Assembly (NCBI GenBank): GCA_017443025.1
Contig: JAFSPG010000008.1
Span: 1 to 54,124 of the forward strand
Source: Bacteroidales bacterium
Lineage (GTDB): Bacteria > Bacteroidota > Bacteroidia > Bacteroidales > UBA932
Direction of reading: 5' to 3'
DNA: 54,124 nt
Every line of letters begins with the position of its first letter. Positions within the stretch are counted from its first letter, which is position 1. Positions 17,104 to 25,433 of this stretch are shown here, piece by piece. The position numbers and the translations under genes are program-made. The notes under the pieces were generated by a model. That model made no database searches and had not been told where the DNA came from. It saw only the letters and a program-made list of their open reading frames with translations.

Positions 17104-18434
17104 TTATCAAGAACATAGGAAGCCTTTGCGGCATTCTGCCCGAAGGCGTGGCCCGTAAGTGCGGCGCCGAAATGGACAAAGTCGAATGCCTCGAAAACGC
17201 CTGGCTGAAAGTCGATGACGGCAGAATCATCGACTTCGGCATGATGGATTCCTGCCCTGCGCCGGAAGAAAAGCACTGCGATGGAGACGGCTGCCATCAC
17301 GACGGTGGTTGCCAGGGCGGAGGTGGACATTGCGGGGGCGGGGGCTGCCACGGTGGAGGAGGGTGCCACGGAGGTGGCTGCCATAATCACGATGGCGAGG
17401 AAGTAGTTGATGCCGCCGGAGGCTTCGTGCTCCCAGCCTTCTGCGACAGCCATTCACACATAGTCTATGCCGGCTCGCGCGAAGGAGAATTCCTCGACAA
17501 GCTCCGCGGCCTGAGCTACGAAGAAATCGCGGCCCGTGGCGGCGGCATCCTGAATTCCGCCGACCGCCTGCACGAGTGCCCGGAAGAAGAGCTCTACGCC
17601 CAGTCGTTGGATCGGGTACAGGAAATGATGTCTTTCGGAAGCGGAGCCATAGAGATAAAGAGCGGTTACGGACTCTCTACAGAAGATGAGCTCAAGATGC
17701 TGCGCGTAATCAGGCGCATAAAGGCATCCGTTCCGGCACAAATCAAGGCCACCTTCCTCGGAGCCCACGCGGTTCCCCGCGGAATGTCCCGAGATGAGTA
17801 TGTCGATAAGATAATTTCCGAGATGCTTCCGCTCGTCGGGGAAGAAGAACTCGCTGATTACGTGGATGTTTTCTGCGACAAAGGATTCTTTACTTCCGAA
17901 GATACCGCACGCATACTTGAGGCAGCGGCGAAATACGGGCTTCGCCCGAAAATCCACGCCAACGAGCTCGCCGTCAGCGGCGGAGTTCAGGTAGGAGTGC
18001 AGCACGACGCTCTCTCCGTCGATCACCTCGAACGTACCACCGACGCTGAAATCGAGGCGCTCAAAGGCAGCGCGACAATGCCTGTAATGCTGCCGGGGTC
18101 GTCCTTCTTCCTCGGACTCCCCTACGGCCGTGCGCGTGATTTCATCAGCGCCGGCCTTCCCCTGGCCCTCGCCTCCGACTACAATCCCGGTTCATCGCCC
18201 AGCGGCGACATGCGCTTTGTAATGGCCCTCGGCTGCATCAAGATGAGAATGACACCCGCCGAGGCCTTCAACGCCTGCACCATCAACGGAGCTTATGCCA
18301 TGGGAGTGGAAAAAGAAGTTGGCTCAATTACACGTGGTAAAAGAGCCAACCTCATTATAACCTGGCCGCTACCGTCACTGACTCAGATAGTCTATCAGTA
18401 TCGTAAGCCTTTTATTCGCTGGATACTTCTATAG
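17100..18434 (+). CDS. hutI: Imidazolonepropionase with a Cys/His/Gly-rich insertion
   Basis: Hydrolyses imidazolonepropionate to formiminoglutamate, completing the path feeding FtcD. This 444-residue amidohydrolase has metal ligands in H118-S-H120, KIHANELA and ALASDYNPGS. In the family only about 15-20 residues separate the first strands (DGRIIDFG, residues 40-47) from the DSHSH motif region; here residues about 52-101 insert a low-complexity tract with seven Cys (60, 65, 71, 78, 83, 89, 94) and eight His, mostly as CHGGG units. The frame is intact on both sides. The tract could bind or donate metal to this metalloenzyme, which is inference. It ends 1 bp from mscL, which converges on it. 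Confidence 0.93.
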   Translation: MIIKNIGSLCGILPEGVARKCGAEMDKVECLENAWLKVDDGRIIDFGMMDSCPAPEEKHCDGDGCHHDGGCQGGGGHCGGGGCHGGGGCHGGGCHNHDGEEVVDAAGGFVLPAFCDSHSHIVYAGSREGEFLDKLRGLSYEEIAARGGGILNSADRLHECPEEELYAQSLDRVQEMMSFGSGAIEIKSGYGLSTEDELKMLRVIRRIKASVPAQIKATFLGAHAVPRGMSRDEYVDKIISEMLPLVGEEELADYVDVFCDKGFFTSEDTARILEAAAKYGLRPKIHANELAVSGGVQVGVQHDALSVDHLERTTDAEIEALKGSATMPVMLPGSSFFLGLPYGRARDFISAGLPLALASDYNPGSSPSGDMRFVMALGCIKMRMTPAEAFNACTINGAYAMGVEKEVGSITRGKRANLIITWPLPSLTQIVYQYRKPFIRWILL

Positions 18435-18435
18435 C

Positions 18436-18876
18436 TTATTTCTTTGCTTTAAGAAGGTCGCGGATTTCTTCGAGGAGAACTACATCGTCGGGCTTGGGTG
18501 CGGGTGCCTCAGGCTCTGCAGGAGCGGCTTCCTTTTCTTTCTTGCGGAGATTTGCAGCCTTGTTGATGGCCTTGATCATCACGAAGATACTAAGAGCGAT
18601 GATGATGAAGTCGACGGTAACCTGGATGAAGTTGCCGTAGTGCAGGACAACAGCCTCTTTGACGACTGCTCCCTCTTCAACGACAGCCTCCCTGAGGACA
18701 GCCGTAAGTTCGGTGAAATTGACATTGCCGATAAGGCCGCCGATGGCAGGCATCAGGATGTCGTTGACCATAGAAGAAACGATTTTTCCGAAGGCGCCGC
18801 CGATGATCACACCGACTGCCATGTCAAGGACGTTGCCCTTCATTGCAAACTCCTTGAATTCTTTCAAAAATCCCAT
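18436..18876 (-). CDS. mscL: Large-conductance mechanosensitive channel
   Basis: A homopentameric inner-membrane channel that opens on osmotic downshock. The 146-residue protein has the N-terminal amphipathic helix and first membrane segment ([27 protein letters not shown]), a periplasmic loop with a repetitive [13 protein letters not shown] stretch, the second membrane segment ([18 protein letters not shown]) and the charged C-terminal bundle ending [13 protein letters not shown]. The C-terminal linker is rich in Ala, Pro and Glu. It lies 18 bp after a secreted-protein gene and is probably the third gene of a three-gene unit. Confidence 0.95.
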   Translation of the reverse strand: MGFLKEFKEFAMKGNVLDMAVGVIIGGAFGKIVSSMVNDILMPAIGGLIGNVNFTELTAVLREAVVEEGAVVKEAVVLHYGNFIQVTVDFIIIALSIFVMIKAINKAANLRKKEKEAAPAEPEAPAPKPDDVVLLEEIRDLLKAKK

Positions 18877-18894
18877 AGTGTAAAGTATTAAATG

Positions 18895-19884
18895 TTAAAG
18901 AATTGCTATTGTCTGGAGAGAATTGTACAGCGTGCCGATGGCCTTTGCGAGTATGTTGTCGGGGAGGACGATTGACACCTCTCCACCAATAGTCTCCATA
19001 CTAACCTTGACTACGCCCTCAGCGAGACGCTTTATCTGCGAAGCATCGGGATAGCATATGACGTAGCCCTCGGAAAGGTCTTTTTCCTGCTTCAGGCGGA
19101 TATATTCACCTGCTGATGTCACGAAGGTGACGGCAGAGCCGAGAGCAAGGGTTTTACCGGGCACAAGCAACACAAGGTCATAGCTCTCGGAGTTATTCTC
19201 CGGTGAATAGATATAGCTCATATAGACACTGAGGCCGGCTCCGGCGTCGAGGGTTTCGGTGGAAGCCAGACGAGAGCCTGCTGCCGTATCATTGACACCC
19301 GTAAGATGCTTACCCAGTTCGATGGCAGGGACAGGCGCATCCTTGATGGCATCGAACGCCCTGGCAAGAGCCTTGGAGAAGGCATTGTCCTTGAAAGAAA
19401 GCTTTACGTGTCCGCTGGCCGACATCCTTCTGGCAGCGTCGATGGAAGTGACTCCTGAAATGAGTTTTTTCATATCCCTTTCTTCAAGATAATACTCACC
19501 GAAGTTCCAGTAGCGCTTGTCGCTGCCACTGCCGATTCCGTTCGGAGCCACGAGATTGGCCGACGAGGATGAATGCTTTGAAACTACCGAAGAGCCATCG
19601 GACAGGTCGAAGGTAATCGAGGCGCCCTTTGGCATCTTCCACGCGAATTCGCTTTCGAAGTCGAGGCGGAGGACGTATACCGGAACTCCGTCGGGGAAGG
19701 CAATCTTCCCGAGCTTGATATATACGGGAGATGATGCTGATTCGGCTTTCACGCGCTCTGCGCCTGTATAGACGTAGCCGTTGCGCTTGTAATTATACTT
19801 CAGCATATCCGGCTGTGCGGCCTGCAGCGAAGCCGAGAAGAGGACGATGGCCGAGAATGCGGCAAATATGCATTTTTTTGTCAT
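18895..19884 (-). CDS. Secreted protein of unknown function
   Basis: A 329-residue protein with a clear N-terminal signal peptide (FAAFSAIVLFSASLQAAQ, cleavage near residue 24). No family recognised. The mature part has two regions of similar layout: a strand-rich half followed by a VKLSFKDNAFSKALARAFDAIKDA segment and then, near the C-terminus, VKVSMETIGGEVSIVLPDNILAKAIGTLYNSLQTI. This suggests an internal duplication of a beta-rich domain. It starts 2 bp after the upstream membrane-protein gene and precedes mscL. Envelope location is likely; no enzymatic motif was seen. Confidence 0.75.
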   Translation of the reverse strand: MTKKCIFAAFSAIVLFSASLQAAQPDMLKYNYKRNGYVYTGAERVKAESASSPVYIKLGKIAFPDGVPVYVLRLDFESEFAWKMPKGASITFDLSDGSSVVSKHSSSSANLVAPNGIGSGSDKRYWNFGEYYLEERDMKKLISGVTSIDAARRMSASGHVKLSFKDNAFSKALARAFDAIKDAPVPAIELGKHLTGVNDTAAGSRLASTETLDAGAGLSVYMSYIYSPENNSESYDLVLLVPGKTLALGSAVTFVTSAGEYIRLKQEKDLSEGYVICYPDASQIKRLAEGVVKVSMETIGGEVSIVLPDNILAKAIGTLYNSLQTIAIL

Positions 19885-19886
19885 AA

Positions 19887-20372
19887 TTAAATGTCTTTCA
19901 GATTCAGAAGAGCCTCTTTAAGGGCAGGGATTTTCTTTTTCCCGGCCGGACGGCTGCACAGGGCATAAACCATGCCGGCGAGGGCTGCGCCGCCGGCGAG
20001 GGCGACGTAGTGGAGCGGCTCCGGTGCAGGATTGAGAACCTTTGTCAGTCCCCACAGAGCCGCCAGGCCGAGAACGGCCATAATGGCATCGGCGATGTAA
20101 CTGATTTTCCGGGCAGTACTGAAAGAAACAGCATAGACGTGTTCTTCGGCGGCAGCATCAGACTTCTCCGAAATGTCGCAAATAACGTAACTAACCCTTA
20201 AAGCATCGGAGAAATCAAGCCAGAACTGGGTGCCGCCCATCTGTCCGATGTTCTTGCAAAGGGGTTGAAGGGTATCCCATACCTTCTGGCAGAAAGGTTC
20301 CAGGGCGAGGGAGGAGTGAATCTCCGCTTCCGCCACCTTCCCGGATATATTGATATTGGTTTCGAATTCCAT
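19887..20372 (-). CDS. Small membrane protein of unknown function
   Basis: A 161-residue protein. Residues 1-100 are soluble-looking; two hydrophobic segments follow (ISYIADAIMAVLGLAALWGL and YVALAGGAALAGMVYALC), then a basic tail. No family recognised. It begins 22 bp after a TAnnTTTG motif on the minus strand and is 2 bp from the next gene, so it heads a unit with the secreted protein and mscL. Confidence 0.7.
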   Translation of the reverse strand: MEFETNINISGKVAEAEIHSSLALEPFCQKVWDTLQPLCKNIGQMGGTQFWLDFSDALRVSYVICDISEKSDAAAEEHVYAVSFSTARKISYIADAIMAVLGLAALWGLTKVLNPAPEPLHYVALAGGAALAGMVYALCSRPAGKKKIPALKEALLNLKDI

Positions 20373-20394
20373 ACGGACAGTATTTACCTAAACG

Positions 20395-20402
20395 CAAATA
20401 TA
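20395..20402 (-). promoter_or_regulatory. -7 promoter motif for the 20372-18436 unit
   Basis: Reads TATATTTG on the minus strand, 22 bp before the start at 20372. Confidence 0.5.
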
Positions 20403-20425
20403 CTTATTTTTTTGTATCTTTTTCG

Positions 20426-20433
20426 TATATTTG
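20426..20433 (+). promoter_or_regulatory. -7 promoter motif for the dicarboxylate transporter
   Basis: TATATTTG, 30 bp before the ATG at 20464. It forms a divergent promoter pair with the motif at 20395-20402, in an AT-rich 91-bp gap. Confidence 0.5.
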
Positions 20434-20463
20434 ACGAATCGATAATTAAAACACTGACTCGAT

Positions 20464-21849
20464 ATGACCTTTGCGATGATTATCCAGCTGCTGATTGTGC
20501 TTGCGGCGCTTTACGTAGGCTCACGCTACGGCAGCCTTGCGCTTGGAGCCATCTCCGGAATCGGACTGGCCGTCCTCGTCTTCGGCTTCGGCCTCAAGCC
20601 CGGCACTCCCCCCACCGACGTCATTTACATAATCGTAGCCGCCGTAACCTGTGCCGGTATGCTTCAGGCATCGGGAGGCATGGACTGGATGATTCAGATT
20701 GCAGAAAAGATGTTGCGCAAGCATCCCGATTCCATCACTTTCCTCGCACCGCTCTGCACTTTCTTCCTGACGGTGCTCGTCGGTACCGGCCACGTGGTCT
20801 ACACGCTGATGCCGATTATCTGCGACATCTCCCTCAAGAAAGGAATCCGCCCGGAGCGTCCCTGCGGCGTTGCCTCCATCGCCTCGCAGGTCGGTATCAC
20901 CTGCTCGCCGATTGCCGCCGCCGTTGTATCCTTCGTCGCAATCTCAAATGCCAACGGCTATAATGTAGCCATTCCCCAGGTCCTGATGGTAACCCTTCCG
21001 GCCTGCATCATCGGCATCCTGCTGGCCTCCACCGCATCCTATCGTCGCGGGAAAGACCTCGACAAGGATCCCCTCTTCCTGGACAGAGTCGCCGACCCCG
21101 AGGTCAACAAATATATGTACGGCGAATCAGTCACCACCCTCGACAAGAAAATTGACGGCCACGCAAAGGCCTCCGTATATGTCTTCCTCTTCTCCCTGCT
21201 GTGCATCGTCGGCTTCGCTTTCTGCCAGATGATTCACGTTGATGTCGACGGAGCGAGCGTTCCGCTTGCAAAGGCGATGGGCATTCCCAAGATGAACATC
21301 ATCATCCAGATAATAATGCTGATGGCGGCCGCTTTCATCATCATCTTCTGCAAGGCGCAGCCCAAAAAGGCCGTCGGCGGAGCAGTATGGCAGAGCGGAA
21401 TGGTCGCCGTAGTAGCGATTTACGGAATCGCCTGGCTGGCAGATACTTACTTCGGCAACTATCTTGAAGAGCTGAAGCTCATGCTGACCGATCTGGTATC
21501 GGCATATCCCTGGAGCATAGCATTCGTATTCTTCCTGGTATCGGTTCTCATCAACTCCCAGGGAGCTGTCGTCGTGGCCATGCTGCCACTCGCCTATAAG
21601 CTCGGCATCCCCGGTCCGGTACTTCTGGGCGTCCTCCCGAGCGTTTACGGATACTTCTTCATCCCCAACTATCCTTCGGATATCGCCACCGTGAACTTCG
21701 ACCGCTCAGGCACCACCGTCATCGGCAAATACCTCCTGAACCACAGTTTCATGATGCCCGGCCTCGTCAGCACCTTCACAGCCACCATCATCGGCTACCT
21801 CATCACGACCGTTTTATTCCCGGGCTACTTCGGAAGTTTCACGCTGTAA
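20464..21849 (+). CDS. DcuA/DcuB-family anaerobic C4-dicarboxylate transporter
   Basis: A 461-residue inner-membrane carrier with about 11-12 hydrophobic segments. The conserved DcuA/B block GTGHVVYTLMPIICDISLKKGIRPERPCGVASIASQVGITCSPIAAA is spread over residues about 106-155, and PNYPSDIATVNFDRSGTT lies near the C-terminus. The family exchanges fumarate, malate or aspartate for succinate during anaerobic growth. Whether it is DcuA-like (aspartate) or DcuB-like (fumarate/succinate) cannot be told here. It is a single gene, followed by tRNA-Ser. With pckA at the end of the window it fits succinate-forming fermentation. Confidence 0.9.
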   Translation: MTFAMIIQLLIVLAALYVGSRYGSLALGAISGIGLAVLVFGFGLKPGTPPTDVIYIIVAAVTCAGMLQASGGMDWMIQIAEKMLRKHPDSITFLAPLCTFFLTVLVGTGHVVYTLMPIICDISLKKGIRPERPCGVASIASQVGITCSPIAAAVVSFVAISNANGYNVAIPQVLMVTLPACIIGILLASTASYRRGKDLDKDPLFLDRVADPEVNKYMYGESVTTLDKKIDGHAKASVYVFLFSLLCIVGFAFCQMIHVDVDGASVPLAKAMGIPKMNIIIQIIMLMAAAFIIIFCKAQPKKAVGGAVWQSGMVAVVAIYGIAWLADTYFGNYLEELKLMLTDLVSAYPWSIAFVFFLVSVLINSQGAVVVAMLPLAYKLGIPGPVLLGVLPSVYGYFFIPNYPSDIATVNFDRSGTTVIGKYLLNHSFMMPGLVSTFTATIIGYLITTVLFPGYFGSFTL

Positions 21850-21911
21850 ACATTTTTTGCACAAAGCTGTCGGAATTCCGGCAGCTTTTATTATATTTGC
21901 AGTCCCAAACT

Positions 21912-21996
21912 GGAAGGTTGGCCGAGTGGTCGATGGCGGCAGTCTTGAAAACTGTTGGGCGGCAACGTCCCGGGGGTTCGAATCCCTCACCTTCCG
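21912..21996 (+). tRNA. tRNA-Ser(UGA)
   Basis: An 85-nt gene with a 7-bp acceptor stem (GGAAGGT / ACCTTCC), a D arm starting TGGCCGAGTGGT, an anticodon loop CTTGAAA with anticodon TGA, a long variable arm as in class II tRNAs, and the T-loop GGTTCGAATCC. No CCA is encoded; the discriminator base is G, as expected for tRNA-Ser. A strong hairpin follows at 22002. Confidence 0.95.
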
Positions 21997-22001
21997 CATC
22001 A

Positions 22002-22024
22002 ATGCCGGCAAATGCCGGCATTTT
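22002..22024 (+). terminator. Hairpin with T-tract after tRNA-Ser
   Basis: ATGCCGGCA pairs with TGCCGGCAT (22002-22010 and 22013-22021), followed directly by TTTT. Likely the rho-independent end of the tRNA transcript. Confidence 0.7.
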
Positions 22025-22031
22025 CGCTTCA

Positions 22032-22149
22032 GGTGAGGGATTCAGCGCTTCGCGCTAATCCAATTCCTAGGGGCTCTGCCCCTATCATACCCCGGCACCT
22101 CCGGTGCTATTTGCCCACGCACATTTGGAATCCCGGAAGGTGAGGGATT
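22032..22149. repeat. Hairpin cluster with inverted copies of the tRNA-Ser 3' end
   Basis: Holds three hairpins: AGCGC-ttc-GCGCT (22044-22056), TAGGGGC-tct-GCCCCTA (22068-22084) and GCACC-tcc-GGTGC (22095-22107). GGTGAGGGATT is repeated directly at 22032-22042 and 22139-22149. The right copy extends to 16 bp, CGGAAGGTGAGGGATT (22134-22149). This is exactly the reverse complement of the last 16 bases of tRNA-Ser, discriminator included. Confidence 0.7.
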
Positions 22150-22151
22150 GC

Positions 22152-23369
22152 CTAAATTTCCGGCACCCACACAACCCCATGCAGTAACAAATCAAATGCG
22201 ATCTGGAGCACAAGCGACGTGGCGAACGCACGTGCGCCGAACTCGTGATACGGCTCCACTGAACCATCGGCGGCCGGTTCGGACTCGCTGTCATTTATAT
22301 ACAGGCTGACATTACTTTTCGACAGCCCCTTCTCATCAACCAGGAAATTATAGAGGTTCTCGGAGCACACAACAGGCACGGTAATGTCCTTCCGGTGATG
22401 ATACAGCGAAATCTTTTCGTCCCCTCGCGGAGTCCAGCCCTTGCAGAGGTTCTCATTTTCCATCGCATCAGCCAGCTTTATTGCAATTTCCGACTCCGGA
22501 TTCAGGATTTCATCGGTAGCGAATGAAGAGAAGGCCAGCGAGCCTATATGCTTGTCGATTTGGGTACGGGTGTATTTCTTACTTAGAATCCATTTGCCGA
22601 TATCCCCCAACACAGGCTGTTTGAACATCCTGTTCAAAGGAATTCCCAGACGATAGAATTCATTGCATGCGATGATGACGCTAATCACGGTAGATGGCAT
22701 CCCGGTAAGATCCTGCTTAAGGAACTCCTTATACGTAGCAACCACATCGTAGGAGCCGGCCCCGGCAAAAGTATGGGAGATTTTAATGTCAGGATACTCC
22801 TCGGCGATTATTTTCACTACCCCGATGGATGTCTGACCGCCCTCGGAATAACCTATATTGTAAAGAATGTCTTCCGTTCCACTCCGGAAAGACAGCCCCA
22901 GCGTAGGAATCAGTTCTCTGGCGCCGAGCAAGGCATCTACGCTGGCACGGGCGTTGGCGGAAGCGAGGCAGTATGCCTGCGGCTTCGACTGAGTGACACC
23001 GAAGCCGTAATAATCGGCCGATACGGTAATAAGTCCGCTCCCGGAGGCCACATACTGCATATCCAGCTCTCCCCTGCTCGGACATTCATTTGCCTTGAAA
23101 ATGGTATAATGGTTAATCAGGGCTATCCCGTTTGCCTTTTTTTCATCGGCCGCCTTGCTATCGACGGTAAATGTCCCCGACAGCATCACAGGCTGTCCGA
23201 AAGGATCGGTCGACGGGTACACGAAGTTGTAAGCTGTTACCTTATGGTCGGGATGAGGGATGATGGCGGTGATACGGGCGTCACCGTATTCGACAGGGCC
23301 CGAATCTGTTCCGGACTTGCTGCACGCAGCAAATCCAAGCACCATCATCAAAAGAATGACTCTCCTCAT
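22152..23369 (-). CDS. Secreted alpha/beta-hydrolase lipoprotein, lipase-like
   Basis: A 405-residue protein starting with a lipoprotein signal (RRVILLMMVLGFAACSK, lipobox FAAC), so it is probably anchored to an envelope membrane. The body resembles secretory lipase/esterase proteins: YVASGSGLITVSADYYGFG near the oxyanion region, the nucleophile elbow GYSEGG, and late Asp and His candidates in RKDITVPVV and EPYHEFGA. I chose the ATG at 23369 because it puts the signal peptide at the N-terminus; an in-frame ATG 39 bp upstream would add charged residues ahead of it. The substrate is unknown; lipid or ester hydrolysis is inferred. It converges on tRNA-Ser. Confidence 0.8.
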   Translation of the reverse strand: MRRVILLMMVLGFAACSKSGTDSGPVEYGDARITAIIPHPDHKVTAYNFVYPSTDPFGQPVMLSGTFTVDSKAADEKKANGIALINHYTIFKANECPSRGELDMQYVASGSGLITVSADYYGFGVTQSKPQAYCLASANARASVDALLGARELIPTLGLSFRSGTEDILYNIGYSEGGQTSIGVVKIIAEEYPDIKISHTFAGAGSYDVVATYKEFLKQDLTGMPSTVISVIIACNEFYRLGIPLNRMFKQPVLGDIGKWILSKKYTRTQIDKHIGSLAFSSFATDEILNPESEIAIKLADAMENENLCKGWTPRGDEKISLYHHRKDITVPVVCSENLYNFLVDEKGLSKSNVSLYINDSESEPAADGSVEPYHEFGARAFATSLVLQIAFDLLLHGVVWVPEI

Positions 23370-23455
23370 ACGGTCGCGAAGATAGCATTTTTTAACAACA
23401 AACATCAATAAAAATTATTAACTTCGCGTTTACTTGCGAGTAAGAAGATTCAGAT

Positions 23456-24895
23456 ATGTTTTCTTTCATCCTTTGTCTGTTTGCCCTGATTGCGGGTTAC
23501 GCCATTTACGGAAAGTTTGTAGATAAGGTGTTCGGCTCCGATTCGTCGCGGGTTACTCCTGCAGTGAGCAAGGCCGACGGCATAGACTTTATCGCGCTGC
23601 CGTCATGGAAGGTATTCATGATACAGTTCCTGAATATCGCGGGCACGGGGCCCATCTTCGGCGCCATCATGGGCGCCAAATTCGGCCCTTCATCCTATCT
23701 CTGGATTGTTCTGGGCTGTATTTTCGCGGGTGCAGTGCACGATTACTTCACCGGAATGCTTTCGCTCCGTAACGGCGGAGCCTCCCTTCCGGAGCTGATT
23801 GGAAAATATCTCGGCAAGACTACCCGCGGCGTGATGCTGGCCTTCAGCGTTCTTCTGCTCCTTCTGGTCGGGACTGTCTTTGTCTATTCCCCGGCCGAAA
23901 TCCTCAAGACTCTTGCCGGCGACGGCTCCGACCTTTCGTTTATGCTGTGGGTGGGGATTATCTTCATTTATTATATAGTAGCCACGATGCTGCCTATCGA
24001 CAAAATCATAGGCAAGATATATCCGGTATTTGCCTGCGCCCTGCTGTTTATGGCCGCCGGGCTGATGGTTGCATTGTTTGTCAAGTGGCCTGCGCTCCCT
24101 GAAATCTGGGATGGACTTGCCAACCGCACCAGCGCGGCTACGCCAATCTTCCCCTGCCTCTTCATCACCATAGCCTGCGGCGCAATAAGTGGCTTCCACG
24201 CCACTCAGAGCCCTCTTATGGCCCGCTGCCTCAAGGACGAAAAGCTCGGCAGGCCGGTATTTTACGGCTCGATGATTACTGAAGGTCTTGTCGCCCTCGT
24301 ATGGGCTGCCGTAGCCTCGTGGTTCTTCTATGGCGGAGGCGCCGCCGAGACCGGCGGAGCGCTCTCCTCTTCTGCGCCGCGCGTAGTTGAACTCGTGTCC
24401 GGCAACTGGCTGGGGGTCGTAGGAGGCATCCTTGCCATTATGGGCGTCGTAGCGGCTCCTATTACCAGCGGCGATACCGCTTTCCGCAGTGCCCGCCTTA
24501 TCATCGCCGATGCAATGAATTTCGGGCAGAAGCCTATCCGCAACCGCCTTGCCATCAGCATCCCTCTTTTCGCTTTCGCCGGTATTCTGCTGTGGTTCAA
24601 CTTCTCCGACAAGAACGGCTTTGAAAACATCTGGGGATACTTCGGCTGGGCCAACCAAACCCTGGCCGCCATTACTCTCTGGGCGGCGACTGCTTACCTG
24701 GTCTCTGCAAAGAAAGGTGTATATTACCTTCTGACCTTGCTTCCGGCCTGTTTTATGTCGGCCGTCTGCCTGGTTTATCTGTTCGTGGTCAAGCTCCCGA
24801 TTATGCAGGCCGGGCTTTCGGCTCCTGTAGGAATCAGCATTTTCATGCTCTGCCTCGGAGGCTTTTTCCTGCGACTCAGAACACTTCGCCGATAA
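23456..24895 (+). CDS. cstA: CstA-family carbon starvation protein (peptide or pyruvate transporter)
   Basis: A 479-residue polytopic membrane protein. Family text is clear: IDFIALPSWKVFMIQFLNIAGTGPIFGAIMGAKFGP, GAVHDYFTGMLSLRNGG, GFHATQSPLMARCLKDE, and GDTAFRSARLIIADAM. It is shorter than the roughly 700-residue E. coli CstA; such compact forms are common in Bacteroidota and anaerobes. CstA proteins carry peptides or pyruvate during starvation. Single gene. Confidence 0.92.
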   Translation: MFSFILCLFALIAGYAIYGKFVDKVFGSDSSRVTPAVSKADGIDFIALPSWKVFMIQFLNIAGTGPIFGAIMGAKFGPSSYLWIVLGCIFAGAVHDYFTGMLSLRNGGASLPELIGKYLGKTTRGVMLAFSVLLLLLVGTVFVYSPAEILKTLAGDGSDLSFMLWVGIIFIYYIVATMLPIDKIIGKIYPVFACALLFMAAGLMVALFVKWPALPEIWDGLANRTSAATPIFPCLFITIACGAISGFHATQSPLMARCLKDEKLGRPVFYGSMITEGLVALVWAAVASWFFYGGGAAETGGALSSSAPRVVELVSGNWLGVVGGILAIMGVVAAPITSGDTAFRSARLIIADAMNFGQKPIRNRLAISIPLFAFAGILLWFNFSDKNGFENIWGYFGWANQTLAAITLWAATAYLVSAKKGVYYLLTLLPACFMSAVCLVYLFVVKLPIMQAGLSAPVGISIFMLCLGGFFLRLRTLRR

Positions 24896-24911
24896 ATTTC
24901 TTGCCAAAATG

Positions 24912-24943
24912 TTTGGAAAGGTCACTGGCATAAAATATATTTG
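24912..24943 (+). promoter_or_regulatory. Complete Bacteroidota promoter for small secreted protein
   Basis: TTTG at 24912-24915 and TATATTTG at 24936-24943, spaced by 20 bp, a full -33/-7 match. It leaves a leader of roughly 43 nt before the ATG at 24994. Confidence 0.75.
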
Positions 24944-24993
24944 CTAGTGAATCAAGCCATTAACGTAGCACTAATCCATAAATTTCTGATATT

Positions 24994-25251
24994 ATGAAAA
25001 AGTTATGCATCATTCTCGCCCTCCTTTTCATGGGCTCCGCCGCGTGGTCACAGAACACCACCGCACCCGCTGATCTGCAAGTTGCTCAGAAACAGCTGAA
25101 AACTAAAGATGCCAAGCAGGACAAAGGCAATGTCAAGGTCGAAAAAGGCAAAGACGCTTCAATCTCCAAGCCCAAAGGCAAAGAAGTAAAAGAGACCAAG
25201 TCCAGCGGCTCCAAGACCAAAGCCAAAGATCAAGGCAAAAAACAGAAATAA
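24994..25251 (+). CDS. Small secreted lysine-rich protein
   Basis: An 85-residue protein with a textbook signal peptide (KKLCIILALLFMGSAAWSQ). The mature part of about 66 residues is almost entirely polar and very rich in Lys (KDAKQDKGNVKVEKGKD, then KGKEVKETKSSGSKTKAKD). It has no Cys and is probably disordered. No family recognised. It has its own strong promoter and terminator, so it is likely highly expressed. Possible roles, all inference, are binding anionic surface polymer or nucleic acid outside the inner membrane. It marks the left border of the accessory island. Confidence 0.75.
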   Translation: MKKLCIILALLFMGSAAWSQNTTAPADLQVAQKQLKTKDAKQDKGNVKVEKGKDASISKPKGKEVKETKSSGSKTKAKDQGKKQK

Positions 25252-25274
25252 TTCTCAGCCGAATATACATTTAA

Positions 25275-25301
25275 GAGGGTGACCACGCCACTCTCTTTTT
25301 T
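25275..25301 (+). terminator. Rho-independent terminator after the small secreted protein
   Basis: GAGGGTG pairs with CACTCTC (one G-T wobble) around a 7-nt loop and is followed by six T. Confidence 0.7.
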
Positions 25302-25433
25302 AATACTTTGCTAAATCTCGCTTTTTAGGAGACTTTTAGCAGAAAATGATTTCTACGCAAAGAGATCGTCCATCACCACCTGGGACTGCACTGCGTCGGA
25401 GTACATATCTCCTTCCCGTGTATGTAGTAACTG

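Noticed and set aside
17250-17410. Frameshift or sequencing error explaining the odd HutI tract
   Set aside because: Family sequence continues in the same frame on both sides and the tract is a regular codon repeat; a pair of compensating errors would not give CHGGG units.
23690-24931. Long open frame antisense to cstA (over 400 codons)
   Set aside because: CstA on the plus strand is complete and well conserved; the antisense product is low-complexity and unrecognisable.
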